Positions 43,410 to 52,794 of a stretch of 64,000 nucleotides of DNA are shown here, piece by piece. This DNA comes from Halobacteroides halobius DSM 5150. Its GTDB lineage: Bacteria; Bacillota; Halanaerobiia; Halobacteroidales; Halobacteroidaceae. Both the position numbers and the translations under genes were made by a program. The notes beneath the pieces were generated by a model, which saw only the letters and a program-made list of their open reading frames with translations, made no database searches and was not told the origin of the DNA. The stretch spans positions 930,001 through 994,000 of the forward strand of contig NC_019978.1 of NCBI RefSeq assembly GCF_000328625.1, written 5' to 3'. The first letter of the stretch is position 1, and the number at the start of each line of letters is the position of its first letter.

Positions 43410-43436
43410 AATTTAACTTATTTAATTAGTTAAATT
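43410..43436. promoter_or_regulatory. Inverted repeat upstream of the his promoter
   Basis: AATTTAACT (43410-43418) and AGTTAAATT (43428-43436) form a perfect 9-bp inverted repeat with a 9-nt centre. It lies 38 nt upstream of the -35 element of hisZ and is a candidate regulator site. No T-box or attenuator is visible in the short leader. Confidence 0.4.
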
Positions 43437-43473
43437 ACAAACAATAAATTATGAATATAGACTGATAATTTGA

Positions 43474-43502
43474 TTGACAGAGTTAATAATATATGTTATA
43501 TT
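43474..43502 (+). promoter_or_regulatory. his operon promoter
   Basis: TTGACA (43474-43479), 17 nt, then TATATT (43497-43502) with an extended TGT element. Transcription would start near 43509, about 40 nt before the hisZ start. Confidence 0.8.
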
Positions 43503-43550
43503 TTAATAAATCAACACTTTAAAGCGATAAAGGATTAAGGAGGAGATTGT

Positions 43551-44807
43551 GTGACAATAAATAAGTTACAACGGCCAGGAGGAACCAAAGATTTCTTACC
43601 TGATTTAGCAGCTAAGAAAGAATATATAGAAGATCAACTAAATGAAGTATTTACTAAGTGGGGGTATGAGAAGATAATAACTCCTACAATAGAGTATTAT
43701 GATTTATTATCAGAGGCTACGGAAGGGTTACAGACAAAAATGTATAAGTTTTTTAATCGTAAAGGAGAAATAATTGCTTTGCGACCGGAGATGACTGCTC
43801 CAATTGCTCGTTTAGTAGCTACAGAACTTAAAGAAGAGCCACTGCCTTTACGTTTAGCTTATCAAAGTAATGTCTTTAGATATGAGACACCACGGGCTGG
43901 TCGCTATCGAGAGTTTTATCAGGCGGGTATTGAGTTATTTGGTGTTAAAACACCTTTAGGAGATGCAGAAGTAATTGCTATAGCTGCCCAATCTCTTGAG
44001 CAGGCAGGACTAAAGAATTTTAAGATTGATATTGGGGATGTGGATTATTTTACAGGAATTATGGAAGCAGCAAACTTACCAAATTCTTTACAAAATAAAG
44101 TACGGACTGCTCTATCATCTAGAAATTTTGTTGAACTAGAGGAATTATTAACTGCATCTAACCTTACTTTTGAGCAACAAGAGGCTATTTTAAAAGGGGC
44201 CCGATTAAGGGGTGGGCCAAGTGTACTTAAAGAAGCTAAGGAATTAATTGCTAATCAAGCATCATTACAGGCATTAGAAAACTTAAAAGAGGTTTATCAT
44301 AATCTAAAATTACTTGGAGTTGCATCTCATATCTGTATTGATTTAGGTGTTGTAAGGAGTTTTGATTATTATACAGGGATTGTTTTTGAAGGCTATAGTC
44401 AAGATTTAGGTTATACTATTTGTGGTGGAGGCCGCTATGATAAGTTAGTAGAGGAGTTTGGCTATCCTATTTCTGCGACAGGATTTGCTATTGGAGTAGA
44501 TAGGTTATTATTATCACTACAAAAACAAGATTATCAGTTTCCCGATTTTAAAGCGGGGGTTTTATTACTTGTAAATTCAGAGAATAAACAGGAAGGTTTT
44601 GCCTTGGCGGCTGATTTGCGCCAGAGTGGATATCAAGTTGAATTAGAGTTAATAAAGAGAGAGATAAAAGAGATAATTGAGTATGCTAGTACTAAAGGAT
44701 TAGATAGGATTTTAGCTTTAGATGATCAAAAATTAGATTTAGAGTTTAAAAGAAAAGAAATACTAGGAGTTAAGGTTAAAGAAATTAGCTTAAGAAAGGG
44801 GGAGTAA
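43551..44807 (+). CDS. hisZ: ATP phosphoribosyltransferase regulatory subunit HisZ
   Basis: The 418-residue class II aminoacyl-tRNA-synthetase-like protein resembles HisRS (GGTKDFLPDLAA, LRPEMTAPIARL, RAGRYREFYQAGIE, GGGRYDKL). It lies directly before a short HisG, the usual HisZ context. HisZ is needed for activity and feedback control of short-form HisG. The start is GTG 43551 after AAGGAGGAGATT. First gene of the his operon. Confidence 0.93.
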   Translation: MTINKLQRPGGTKDFLPDLAAKKEYIEDQLNEVFTKWGYEKIITPTIEYYDLLSEATEGLQTKMYKFFNRKGEIIALRPEMTAPIARLVATELKEEPLPLRLAYQSNVFRYETPRAGRYREFYQAGIELFGVKTPLGDAEVIAIAAQSLEQAGLKNFKIDIGDVDYFTGIMEAANLPNSLQNKVRTALSSRNFVELEELLTASNLTFEQQEAILKGARLRGGPSVLKEAKELIANQASLQALENLKEVYHNLKLLGVASHICIDLGVVRSFDYYTGIVFEGYSQDLGYTICGGGRYDKLVEEFGYPISATGFAIGVDRLLLSLQKQDYQFPDFKAGVLLLVNSENKQEGFALAADLRQSGYQVELELIKREIKEIIEYASTKGLDRILALDDQKLDLEFKRKEILGVKVKEISLRKGE

Positions 44808-44808
44808 G

Positions 44809-45450
44809 ATGGGCAGATTAAGGATTGCTTTACCTAAGGGTAGAATGTTTGACCCAGCAGTTGAGATTTTACGAAAAGTTGGCTTAGTTAATCGAGAATT
44901 AGATGATGATTCAAGAAAATTAGTCTTACCAGATGAAAAAAATGACGTTGAGTTTATTCTCTCTAAAGCAGTTGATGTTCAGACCTACGTAGAACATGGA
45001 GTAGCTGATCTAGGAGTTGCTGGTAAGGATATATTATTAGAGTCAGAAGCTGATGTCTATGAAGTAGCTGATTTAGGATTTGGAGAGTGTAGGCTAGTTG
45101 TTGCCTTATCTAAGCAAGCAGGAATTACTAGTTTAGAAGAGTTACCATTGACTAGTCGGGTTGCTACTAAGTATACAAATGTAGCTGAAAAATTCTTTAC
45201 TAAAAGAGGTTTTCAGGTGGAATTAGTTAAATTAAATGGTTCGATTGAATTGGCCCCTTTAATTGGATTAGTAGATATGATTGTTGATATTTCTTCAACG
45301 GGAACCACCTTAAAGAAAAATAATTTAGTAGAAATTGGTGAGATAGCTAAATCGTCTGCTAGATTGATTGTTAATCGAGTTAGTTATAAGACTGAAGACC
45401 AACGGATTATAAAGATTATTAAACAAGTAAAAGAAGTTGTTAAAGAGTAA
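44809..45450 (+). CDS. hisG: ATP phosphoribosyltransferase HisG, short form
   Basis: The 213-residue protein lacks the regulatory C-terminal domain of long HisG. It has RIALPKGRMFDPA, GVADLGVAGKDIL and VDMIVDISSTGTTLK, the PRPP-binding motif. It catalyses the first step of histidine synthesis with HisZ. Confidence 0.96.
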   Translation: MGRLRIALPKGRMFDPAVEILRKVGLVNRELDDDSRKLVLPDEKNDVEFILSKAVDVQTYVEHGVADLGVAGKDILLESEADVYEVADLGFGECRLVVALSKQAGITSLEELPLTSRVATKYTNVAEKFFTKRGFQVELVKLNGSIELAPLIGLVDMIVDISSTGTTLKKNNLVEIGEIAKSSARLIVNRVSYKTEDQRIIKIIKQVKEVVKE

Positions 45451-45462
45451 GGAGTGGATAAT

Positions 45463-46752
45463 ATGTTAGATATATTAGATACGGGCCAAGCGGGAGCTAA
45501 AGAAAAATTGGCTACTATTTTAAATCGTTCTTCATTTGATAGTCAAGAACAGATAGATGTTGTCCAAGATATTTGGGATAATATACAAAATAGAGGAATT
45601 GAAGCTGTTTTAGAGTATACGGCTCGTTTTGATGGAGCCAAGCTAGAGCAATTAGAAGTAAGTCAAACAGAGATTAAAGCTGCCTATAAACAAGTTGATC
45701 AAGACTTTCTAGCCGCAATTCAAAAGTCAATTGAAAATGTAAGAAAGTTTCATCAACAACAGTTACGCGAGGATTGGATGGATATTAAGGATGATGGAGT
45801 AATTTTAGGACAAAAGTTTGAACCATTAGCTAGAGTAGGTATCTATGTTCCAGGTGGTAGAGCAGCTTATCCTTCTTCAGTAGTGATGAATGGAGTACCA
45901 GCTAAGGTAGCAGGAGTAGATGAGATAGTGATGGTCTCTCCTCCAGCTAAAGATGGGAGTTTAAATCCTCATACTCTAGTTGCAGCAGCTGAAGTAGGAG
46001 TAGATACTATTTACAAAATAGGTGGGGCCCAAGCTATAGCAGCTTTGAGTTTAGACTTAGCAGAGATTAAAAAGGTAGATAAGATTGTTGGCCCGGGTAA
46101 TATTTATGTGACGTTAGCTAAAAAGTTAGCCTATGGTTACGTAGATATTGATATGTTAGCAGGGCCAAGCGAAATTTTAGTCTTAGCAGACCAAGATGCT
46201 AATCCTAAATATATAGCAGCTGATTTATTATCTCAAGCAGAACATGATCCTATGGCTTCTGCAGTCTTAGTAACTACTTCTAAAGATTTAGCTAAAGAAG
46301 TTAAGCTAGAGTTAGAAGAACAATTAACAAATCTATCTAGAGCCAAGATAGCAAAAGAGGCCTTAAAGAACTATGGAGCTTTATTGGTAGCCAAGGATAT
46401 GGAAGAAGCTATTTCACTAACCAATCAGTTTGCTCCAGAACATTTAGAAGTTAAAGTAGAATCACCTTTCTCTATTTTAGGTAAGTTAAAGAATGCTGGA
46501 GCTATCTTTTTAGGGGAGTATGCAGCTGAACCAATAGGCGATTATGTAGCCGGTCCTAATCACGTTTTACCAACTGGAGGATCAGCTAAATTTTATTCTC
46601 CATTAAATCTTGATGATTTTGTTAAAAAATCTAGCATTATTCATTACTCCAAAGAAGGATTAGATAAGGTTAAAGATCAAGCCTTAAAGATAGCTGAAGT
46701 AGAAGGATTAGATGCACATGCCAATAGTATTCGGGTGCGAATAGAGGACTAA
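45463..46752 (+). CDS. hisD: Histidinol dehydrogenase HisD
   Basis: The 429-residue protein has [48 protein letters not shown] and FAPEHLEV, with the catalytic Glu and His pair in APEHLE. It performs the last two steps of the pathway. ATG 45463 is preferred over GTG 45454 because AAGGAG lies at 45449-45454. Confidence 0.96.
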   Translation: MLDILDTGQAGAKEKLATILNRSSFDSQEQIDVVQDIWDNIQNRGIEAVLEYTARFDGAKLEQLEVSQTEIKAAYKQVDQDFLAAIQKSIENVRKFHQQQLREDWMDIKDDGVILGQKFEPLARVGIYVPGGRAAYPSSVVMNGVPAKVAGVDEIVMVSPPAKDGSLNPHTLVAAAEVGVDTIYKIGGAQAIAALSLDLAEIKKVDKIVGPGNIYVTLAKKLAYGYVDIDMLAGPSEILVLADQDANPKYIAADLLSQAEHDPMASAVLVTTSKDLAKEVKLELEEQLTNLSRAKIAKEALKNYGALLVAKDMEEAISLTNQFAPEHLEVKVESPFSILGKLKNAGAIFLGEYAAEPIGDYVAGPNHVLPTGGSAKFYSPLNLDDFVKKSSIIHYSKEGLDKVKDQALKIAEVEGLDAHANSIRVRIED

Positions 46753-46766
46753 GTTGGAGGGAGAAA

Positions 46767-47354
46767 ATGAGACAAGTAAAGTTAGAACGAAAGACTAGTG
46801 AAACAGAGATAAAATTAGACTTGAACCTAGATGGTAGTGGTCAGGCAGAGATTAAGACCCCAGTTCCTTTTCTTAATCATATGTTAGAGTTATTTACCCG
46901 ACATGGTTTATTTGATCTTAAGTTAAAAGCTAGTGGGGATGTGGAGATTGACGGACATCATACTGTAGAAGATATAGGTATTGTTTTAGGCCAAGCACTT
47001 AAAGAGGCCATTGGAGATAAAAAGGGAATCCAACGCTATGGTGATCAGTTTGTTCCTATGGATGAAGCATTGTTACATACTGCTATTGATTTTAGTGGGC
47101 GCTTTTATCTTAACTTTTCTGAAATAAATTTAAAGGATAAAGTAGGGGATTTTGATACAGAATTAGTAGAGGAATTTTTTAGAGCGCTAGCTTATAATGC
47201 TGGGTTAAATCTACATATTAGACAATTAGTTGGGACTAATACTCATCATATTATTGAAGGGATTTTTAAGTCATTTGCTCGGGCCTTGGCCCAAGCTGTA
47301 AAGTTAGATGATCAGATTAACGGAGTTATGTCAACTAAAGGGAAGTTAGAATAG
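46767..47354 (+). CDS. hisB: Imidazoleglycerol-phosphate dehydratase HisB
   Basis: The 195-residue monofunctional enzyme has [28 protein letters not shown] and [13 protein letters not shown], the metal-binding histidine motifs. No phosphatase domain is fused, and no histidinol-phosphate phosphatase or hisC is in this operon. Confidence 0.96.
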   Translation: MRQVKLERKTSETEIKLDLNLDGSGQAEIKTPVPFLNHMLELFTRHGLFDLKLKASGDVEIDGHHTVEDIGIVLGQALKEAIGDKKGIQRYGDQFVPMDEALLHTAIDFSGRFYLNFSEINLKDKVGDFDTELVEEFFRALAYNAGLNLHIRQLVGTNTHHIIEGIFKSFARALAQAVKLDDQINGVMSTKGKLE

Positions 47355-47367
47355 CTGAGGTGAAAAG

Positions 47368-47982
47368 ATGATCAAAATTATAGATTATGGTATGGGTAAT
47401 TTAAAGAGTGTAGCCAAGGGCTTTGAAAAGGTTGGCTACCAAGTTGAAATTACTAATGACCCCCAAGAAATCTTAGCAGCTAGAGGTGTAGTATTACCAG
47501 GTGTTGGTGCTTTTAGTGATGCAATGAATAATTTAAGAGAGCTTGAGTTAATAGAACCAATCCAAAAAGTAATTGAGCAAGGAGTTCCTTTTTTAGGTAT
47601 TTGTTTAGGATTACAACTTTTATTTAGTGAAAGTGAAGAATTTGGCTTAACTAAAGGGTTAGATATTATTCCAGGGACAGTAAAGAAGTTTCCGACAGAC
47701 TTAGGACTAAAAATTCCTCATATTGGTTGGAACCAACTTAAGATAGAGCAAAAAACAGAAATTTATCAAGGGTTAGAGGAAGGTGTTTTTCAGTATTTTG
47801 TTCATTCTTATTATGTAGAGCCAGATGATGATGAAGTAATAGCTACAGTAACTGATTATGGATTAGAGTTTGTATCTAGTATTGCTCAAGATAATATTTA
47901 TGCTGTTCAATTTCATCCAGAAAAGAGTAGCCAGGATGGATTGCAAATACTCAATAATTTTGGAGCACTAGTTAAAAGCTGA
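47368..47982 (+). CDS. hisH: Imidazole glycerol phosphate synthase glutaminase subunit HisH
   Basis: The 204-residue class I glutamine amidotransferase has PGVGAFSDAM, GICLGLQLLF with the nucleophilic Cys, and the FHPEKSSQ His/Glu of the triad. It feeds ammonia to HisF, encoded downstream. Confidence 0.95.
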   Translation: MIKIIDYGMGNLKSVAKGFEKVGYQVEITNDPQEILAARGVVLPGVGAFSDAMNNLRELELIEPIQKVIEQGVPFLGICLGLQLLFSESEEFGLTKGLDIIPGTVKKFPTDLGLKIPHIGWNQLKIEQKTEIYQGLEEGVFQYFVHSYYVEPDDDEVIATVTDYGLEFVSSIAQDNIYAVQFHPEKSSQDGLQILNNFGALVKS

Positions 47983-48004
47983 GGATTAGTTGCACTTCTC
48001 AATC

Positions 48005-48115
48005 AGGTATTGTGTAGCTTTTTCCTTAAATAGTTTTTGTTCATTTCATTCACCCTTCATTCAAAGCATATGAACAAAAACTATAAGACAGTCCAAAAGC
48101 CCCACAATACCTTTA
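48005..48115. repeat. Long imperfect inverted repeat inside the his operon
   Basis: GGTATTGTG, GCTTTT and ATAGTTTTTGTTCAT (about 48006-48045) recur in inverse orientation as ATGAACAAAAACTAT, AAAAGC and CACAATACC (about 48070-48112), with a loop of roughly 24 nt. The gap 47983-48353 between hisH and hisA holds this element, a terminator-like hairpin and no supported gene. Confidence 0.7.
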
Positions 48116-48189
48116 ATAATTGCTGGGGAGGGTTTCGCAACGACTCCTAAATTTTTCATTAATGAGTCTTAGTGAACTGGAATAAAAAT

Positions 48190-48243
48190 AAGGTTTGGGT
48201 TAGCTAATCATCTATTTTTGATTAGCTTAACCTTATTTTTATG
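48190..48243 (+). terminator. Terminator-like hairpin between hisH and hisA
   Basis: AATAAGGTT and GTTAGCTAATCA pair with TGATTAGCTTAACCTTATT across a short loop, followed by TTT. It could terminate or attenuate transcription between hisH and hisA. No obvious promoter precedes hisA. Confidence 0.7.
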
Positions 48244-48353
48244 GAAGTGAGCTTAGACGAATTTTGAGAAATTTATCTAGTGAGAAATCCTCTCTTAGCA
48301 ATCTAAAAGTTAAATTTAAAACCAGATTATTAATAAATTAAGAGGTGAAAAGT

Positions 48354-49076
48354 ATGGAAATCATACCAGCGATCGATATTAAAGATGGTGAATGTGTTCG
48401 CCTTTATAAAGGTGATTTTGCCGAAAAAACTGTTTATGGAGATCCAGTGGAAATGGCTAAATTATGGGCCAATAAAGGAGCAAGCAGGTTACATATTGTT
48501 GATTTAGATGGTGCATTAGATGGTCAACCACAAAACTTGGATTTAATTGCGGAAATAATAAATGAGGTTCAGCTACCAGTTCAAGTTGGCGGTGGAATTA
48601 GAGATAAAAAAACAATTAAGCAGTACCTAAATATTGGAGTAGAGCGAGTAATTATTGGTACAGCAGCAATTAAAAACCCTAATTTAGTAATAGATGCAAT
48701 TGATAAGTTTGGTGCAGAAAGAATTGTAGTAGGAATTGATGCTAAAAATGGTCAAGTAGCTACTGAAGGTTGGTTAGAAACATCTGATACTTCAGCTGTA
48801 GAGTTAGGAATTAAAATGAAGAATAAAGGGGTTAAGTGGGTGGTATATACTGATATTAGTCGAGATGGTACTTTAAGCGGACCCAATATTGAAAGTACTA
48901 AAAAGTTAGCTAAAAAGACAGGATTACAAGTAATTGCTTCGGGCGGTATTTCAGATATAGAAGATATTAGGAGTTTAAAAGAGTTAGAAGGCCAAGGAGT
49001 TAAAGCAGCAATTACAGGAAAAGCTCTTTATAGTGAGAGTTTAGATTTAAAAGAAGCAATTGAAGTAACTGAATAA
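48354..49076 (+). CDS. hisA: ProFAR isomerase HisA
   Basis: The 240-residue TIM-barrel enzyme has IIPAIDIKDGECVRLYKG, LHIVDLDGA, VGGGIRD and ASGGISDIEDI. ATG 48354 follows AAGAGGTGAAAAGT; GTG 48345 is less likely. It resumes the his operon after the hairpin region. Confidence 0.95.
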   Translation: MEIIPAIDIKDGECVRLYKGDFAEKTVYGDPVEMAKLWANKGASRLHIVDLDGALDGQPQNLDLIAEIINEVQLPVQVGGGIRDKKTIKQYLNIGVERVIIGTAAIKNPNLVIDAIDKFGAERIVVGIDAKNGQVATEGWLETSDTSAVELGIKMKNKGVKWVVYTDISRDGTLSGPNIESTKKLAKKTGLQVIASGGISDIEDIRSLKELEGQGVKAAITGKALYSESLDLKEAIEVTE

Positions 49077-49088
49077 AGGGGGATTTAA

Positions 49089-49847
49089 ATGTTAGCTAAG
49101 CGAATTATCCCTTGTCTTGATGTAGATCAAGGACGGGTGGTTAAAGGGGTTAATTTTGTTGATATCAAAGATGCAGGTGATCCAGTAGAATTAGCTGCAT
49201 TATATGACAAAATGGGGGCTGATGAACTTGTTTTTTTGGATATAACAGCTTCTAGTGATAAACGTAAGACAATGATAGATGTTGTCAGACGGACTGCTAA
49301 AGAAGTATTTATCCCGTTTACTATTGGTGGGGGGATTAGAACAACAGAAGATATGAGAGAACTGCTAAATGCTGGTGCAGATAAGATCTCTATTAATTCA
49401 GCTGCTGTAAAGAATCCAGAGTTGATAAAAAAAGGAGCTAAGAAATTTGGGAGTCAGTGTATAGTTGTAGCTATAGATGCTAAACGAAGAGAAGATTCAT
49501 GGGAGGTCTATATCCATGGTGGTCGTAAAGCAACAGGACTTAATGTAGTTAAATGGGCCAAAAGGGCAGAACAATTAGGTGCTGGAGAGATACTACTAAC
49601 TAGTATGGATGCTGATGGGACTAAAGATGGTTATAATCTAGCAGTAACTAAAGCTGTTGCTCAAGCAGTAAATATTCCAGTAATTGCTTCTGGAGGAGCA
49701 GGAAATTTAGAACATATTAAAGAAGTTTTTACTAAAGGAGAAGCTGATGCAGCTTTAGCAGCATCTATTTTTCATTTTAAGAAGTATACTATTAAAGAAG
49801 TAAAAAAATATTTAAATCAAGAGGGGGTCCATATTAGATGTCTGTAA
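49089..49847 (+). CDS. hisF: Imidazole glycerol phosphate synthase cyclase subunit HisF
   Basis: The 252-residue TIM barrel has [36 protein letters not shown] and [11 protein letters not shown]. It partners HisH. The C-terminus overlaps the hisIE start by 10 nt. Confidence 0.96.
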   Translation: MLAKRIIPCLDVDQGRVVKGVNFVDIKDAGDPVELAALYDKMGADELVFLDITASSDKRKTMIDVVRRTAKEVFIPFTIGGGIRTTEDMRELLNAGADKISINSAAVKNPELIKKGAKKFGSQCIVVAIDAKRREDSWEVYIHGGRKATGLNVVKWAKRAEQLGAGEILLTSMDADGTKDGYNLAVTKAVAQAVNIPVIASGGAGNLEHIKEVFTKGEADAALAASIFHFKKYTIKEVKKYLNQEGVHIRCL

Positions 49848-50485
49848 ATCATTTAGAATTTGATGAAGATGGATTAATTCCTGCTATTATTCAAGATATT
49901 GAAACTAATGAAGTATTAATGATGGCTTATATGAATCAAGAATCTTTAGAAAACACAATCAAATCAGGTAGAACCTGTTTTTGGAGTCGCAGTCGAGACG
50001 AACTATGGTGGAAAGGTGAAACTTCAGGTAATATTCAAGAAGTAGAAGAGATTAAATATGATTGTGATGGTGACACCTTATTACTTAAGGTTAAGCAGAC
50101 AGGAGGTGCTTGTCATACAGGACATAAATCATGCTTTTATCGCGGTATAGAGCGAGATTATGATACAGAAAAGGAATTTGATCCTGAAGAAGTCTATAAT
50201 AATTTAGATGCAGAAATATTAGATGAATTATACCAAGTGATTAAAGATAGAAAAGAGAATCCTAAGCCTGATTCATATACTTCATCTTTATATGAAAAAG
50301 GTGAAAATGCTTTTTTAAAGAAAGTTGGAGAAGAGGCCACGGAAGTAGTAATGGCGGCTAAAGATAGTGACCAAGGGGAACTAATTTATGAATCAGCTGA
50401 TTTAATCTATCATTTACTTGTTGCATTAGTCTACTATGATGTTGAGATTGAAGAGATTTTAAAAGAATTAAAAGAGCGAAGATAA
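49838..50485 (+). CDS. hisI: Bifunctional HisIE
   Basis: Residues 1 to about 115 are phosphoribosyl-AMP cyclohydrolase ([38 protein letters not shown] with metal ligands, [14 protein letters not shown]). Residues about 125-215 are phosphoribosyl-ATP pyrophosphatase ([26 protein letters not shown]). The fusion is common. Last gene of the operon. Confidence 0.95.
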   Translation: MSVNHLEFDEDGLIPAIIQDIETNEVLMMAYMNQESLENTIKSGRTCFWSRSRDELWWKGETSGNIQEVEEIKYDCDGDTLLLKVKQTGGACHTGHKSCFYRGIERDYDTEKEFDPEEVYNNLDAEILDELYQVIKDRKENPKPDSYTSSLYEKGENAFLKKVGEEATEVVMAAKDSDQGELIYESADLIYHLLVALVYYDVEIEEILKELKERR

Positions 50486-50490
50486 TACTT

Positions 50491-50522
50491 TAACTTCTGC
50501 CTAATTAGGCAGAAGTTTTTAG
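50491..50522 (+). terminator. Terminator after hisIE
   Basis: AACTTCTGCCTAA pairs perfectly with TTAGGCAGAAGTT, followed by TTTAGTTTTT. Confidence 0.93.
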
Positions 50523-50624
50523 TTTTTGTTGCTACTTATAATTAATAATTAAAGTTGCTAAGTAAAATAATATATAATACTATAAGAGTGGCTAAAGGAT
50601 TAACTAGAAGTTGGAGGAGATAAA

Positions 50625-51209
50625 ATGGGAAATAGGATGGAACCGATAAGAGAGCGGGATAAAATAATTGAAATTAAGGAGATGCTTAAAAAAAATAAAA
50701 AATACAGAGATTATGTATTATTTGTGTGTGGTATTAACTTTGGTTTAAGGATAGGAGATTTATTAAAGCTTAGGATTAAAGATGTAATTAATTCAGTAGG
50801 AGAGATTAGAGAAACATTTGAAATTGTAGAGCAAAAAACAAATAAGAGAAATGTAATTAAAATTAATCAGCAAGCTAAACAAGCTATTCAATTATTAAAT
50901 AAAAAAACAGAGATAACTAATGACCAGACTAATTATCTTATTTATAATACTAGAGATCAAACTAAGAATATAAGTAGAGTTCAAGCTTATAAGTTAGTTA
51001 AGAAATGGTGCCAGCAGGTAGGATTGAAGAATTTACCGGTTGGCACTCATACTTTAAGGAAGACTTGGGGCTATCATGCTCATAAAAATGGAATAAGTAT
51101 AGAAACCATTCAAGCTAAATATAAGCATGCTAATACTTCAACAACAAGACATTACTTAGGGATTGAACAAAAAGATGTAAATAAAGCTTATGATAAAGTC
51201 AATTTATAA
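50625..51209 (+). CDS. Small tyrosine recombinase
   Basis: The 194-residue protein is a catalytic domain without a core-binding N-terminal domain. Visible catalytic residues are Arg in GINFGLRIGDLL, the HTLRKTWGYHAH box with His and second Arg, a His near KYKHANTSTTRHYLG and the Tyr nucleophile in HYLG. Short integrases of this type often act on local inverted repeats. It lies immediately before a pair of inverted repeats at 51212-51400. It stands alone after the his terminator. Confidence 0.88.
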   Translation: MGNRMEPIRERDKIIEIKEMLKKNKKYRDYVLFVCGINFGLRIGDLLKLRIKDVINSVGEIRETFEIVEQKTNKRNVIKINQQAKQAIQLLNKKTEITNDQTNYLIYNTRDQTKNISRVQAYKLVKKWCQQVGLKNLPVGTHTLRKTWGYHAHKNGISIETIQAKYKHANTSTTRHYLGIEQKDVNKAYDKVNL

Positions 51210-51211
51210 GA

Positions 51212-51410
51212 TTAACAATTTTAATATTCTGTTAAGCTAATTTAATAATTAATCTCTTTTTATATAAAAACATCCCATTTTATTTATATATTATACTAGC
51301 CAAGGTTTATTTTGGCAAGAAATAAACCTATAAGTCGATAATTATTACTATTATAGCATTTATTTTGACAATTTTGTTAACAGAATATTAATTCTGTTAA
51401 TAAAATTGTC
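51212..51410. repeat. Inverted-repeat-bounded segment next to the recombinase
   Basis: TTAATATTCTGTTAA (51221-51235) and its exact complement TTAACAGAATATTAA (51377-51391) bracket about 140 bp. Both lie within 24-bp sites of the form TTAACA-N12-TGTTAA. The right site sits in a 44-bp near-perfect palindrome (51367-51410). The segment holds an extended -10 (TGC-TATAAT) on the minus strand at 51358-51350. It is a candidate invertible switch, or alternatively a set of operator sites for the HD-GYP gene. Confidence 0.5.
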
Positions 51411-51430
51411 GAAAGGGTGAGTAGTAACTG

Positions 51431-52033
51431 ATGAAGATAAAGTTAAATAATAAACCACAACAACAGATTCAATATTCCAAGGAGACTGTAGAAGCTTTAG
51501 CTATGACGATAAATAAAAGGGATTTTTATACAGCTAAACATCAACGTCGAGTTGCTGATTTAGCGGTTAAACTAGCTAAAGAACTTAAATTATCGGAATT
51601 TGAGATTAGAGGTATTGAATTAGCAGCTTTAATTCATGATTTAGGGAAGATAAGTATTCCAATGCATATTCTCGCTAAACCAACAAAATTAACTGTTAAT
51701 GAATTTAATATTATTAAGAATCACCCTCAGACAGGTTATGAGATTACTAAAGATTTGAATTTTCCTTGGCCTATTGCAGAGATGATATACCAACATCATG
51801 AACGTTTAGATGGTTCAGGATATCCAAAAGGATTACAAAAAGGTGAAATTTTATTAGGAGCTAGAATTATAGCAGTAGCTGATATTATAGAGGCTATGAC
51901 TTCACATCGTCCGTATCGACCGGCGAAAAGAATTCGTGTAGCCCAAGAAGAGATTAAAGAAAATCAGGGAGTGCTTTATGATTCAAGAGTAGTACAAGCT
52001 TGTTTAAAAATAATTAGTAAGAAAGGAGAATAA
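51431..52033 (+). CDS. HD-GYP domain phosphodiesterase
   Basis: The 200-residue protein is a bare HD-GYP domain: TAKHQRRVADLA, IHDLGKISIP (HD), HHERLDGSGYPKG (HH and GYP) and ADIIEAMTSHRPYRPA. The family hydrolyses cyclic di-GMP, lowering it and so favouring motility; the chemotaxis genes lie just downstream. ATG 51431 follows GAAAGGGTGAG directly after the long palindrome. Confidence 0.9.
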   Translation: MKIKLNNKPQQQIQYSKETVEALAMTINKRDFYTAKHQRRVADLAVKLAKELKLSEFEIRGIELAALIHDLGKISIPMHILAKPTKLTVNEFNIIKNHPQTGYEITKDLNFPWPIAEMIYQHHERLDGSGYPKGLQKGEILLGARIIAVADIIEAMTSHRPYRPAKRIRVAQEEIKENQGVLYDSRVVQACLKIISKKGE

Positions 52034-52192
52034 ATTATTACAGATAATTTAAAAGCAGAAATAGAATCTTGTCGGGAAAAATTGAGCTTAGAGGTAGAAG
52101 GAAAAGATTTAACCAGTGAAGAAGTTCATAAATTAAGTCAAGAGTTAGATAAAAAGATAGTAGCTTATATGAAGAAAAATAAATCTAATTAA
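52034..52192 (+). CDS. Spo0E-like aspartyl-phosphate phosphatase, non-canonical start
   Basis: The frame after the HD-GYP stop encodes about 52 residues with LKAEIESCREKLS and LSQELDKKIVAYMKK. SQELD is the signature of Spo0E-type phosphatases that dephosphorylate Spo0A. No ATG, GTG or TTG precedes the conserved helix. AAAGGAG at 52022-52028 is 5 nt from ATT 52034 and 8 nt from ATT 52037, so an AUU start is the simplest reading. It would be coupled to the HD-GYP gene. Confidence 0.72.
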   Translation: MITDNLKAEIESCREKLSLEVEGKDLTSEEVHKLSQELDKKIVAYMKKNKSN

Positions 52193-52318
52193 TAACATAT
52201 AAAAGTTACTATAAAACAGAGAGAGTTTATCTGATAATTTGCTTATTTTTGCAGGATTAATAATAAAAATCAAGAAATAGATAAAAGTAAAAGTGTCATT
52301 TAGGAAGGAGGAATTTTT

Positions 52319-52768
52319 ATGGCTAATACAGAGCAGATGATAATCTTTGATATAGGAAATGAGAAGTTTGGAATTAGAATTACTCGGGTTCATGAAATTA
52401 TTAGAATGAAGGAAATTACCGAGTTACCTGATACCTCCGAATATTTTGCCGGAATTATTAATTTACGGGGGGATATTATATCAGTGATTGATTTGCGGCG
52501 TAGATTTGGGGTTAAGAGTAGAGAAGATACTGATGAAACTCGAATTATTGTAGTAGGATTTAAAGGTCAGGATGTAGGATTAATTGTTGATGCGGTATCT
52601 GAAGTATTACATATTGACCCAGCAGATATTGATGATCCACCTCAAAGTATGGTAAGTATTAAGAATAATTATTTAATCGGCATTGCTAAGTCTGAAGATG
52701 ATATGATTAATATTTTAGATTTAGATAATTTATTAGAGTCTAAAGAAGATATCAAAATAGAGAAATAG
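52319..52768 (+). CDS. cheW: Chemotaxis coupling protein CheW
   Basis: The 149-residue protein has MIIFDIGNEKFGIRITRVHEI, the NLRGDIISVIDLR signature and VGLIVDAVSEVL. It links chemoreceptors to CheA. ATG 52319 follows AGGAAGGAGGAATTTTT. First gene of cheW-cheA-cheY-cheB. Confidence 0.95.
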   Translation: MANTEQMIIFDIGNEKFGIRITRVHEIIRMKEITELPDTSEYFAGIINLRGDIISVIDLRRRFGVKSREDTDETRIIVVGFKGQDVGLIVDAVSEVLHIDPADIDDPPQSMVSIKNNYLIGIAKSEDDMINILDLDNLLESKEDIKIEK

Positions 52769-52794
52769 GCTGGTTAAGAAAGGAGGAATAGATT

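Noticed and set aside
43410-43550. T-box or peptide attenuator before hisZ
   Set aside because: The predicted leader is only about 40 nt, with no specifier loop, no histidine-rich leader peptide and no terminator hairpin.
48130-48155. TTTCGCAACGACTCCTAAAT in the his operon, similar to part of the CRISPR leader
   Set aside because: It shares TTTCGCAA and ACTCCTA with leader 2 but none of the other leader blocks and no repeat follows. Too short to call a leader relic.
51350-51358. Treating the inner minus-strand -10 as a promoter for the recombinase
   Set aside because: It points toward the 3' end of the recombinase gene, so it could only make antisense RNA in the present orientation; it is kept only as part of the invertible-switch hypothesis.
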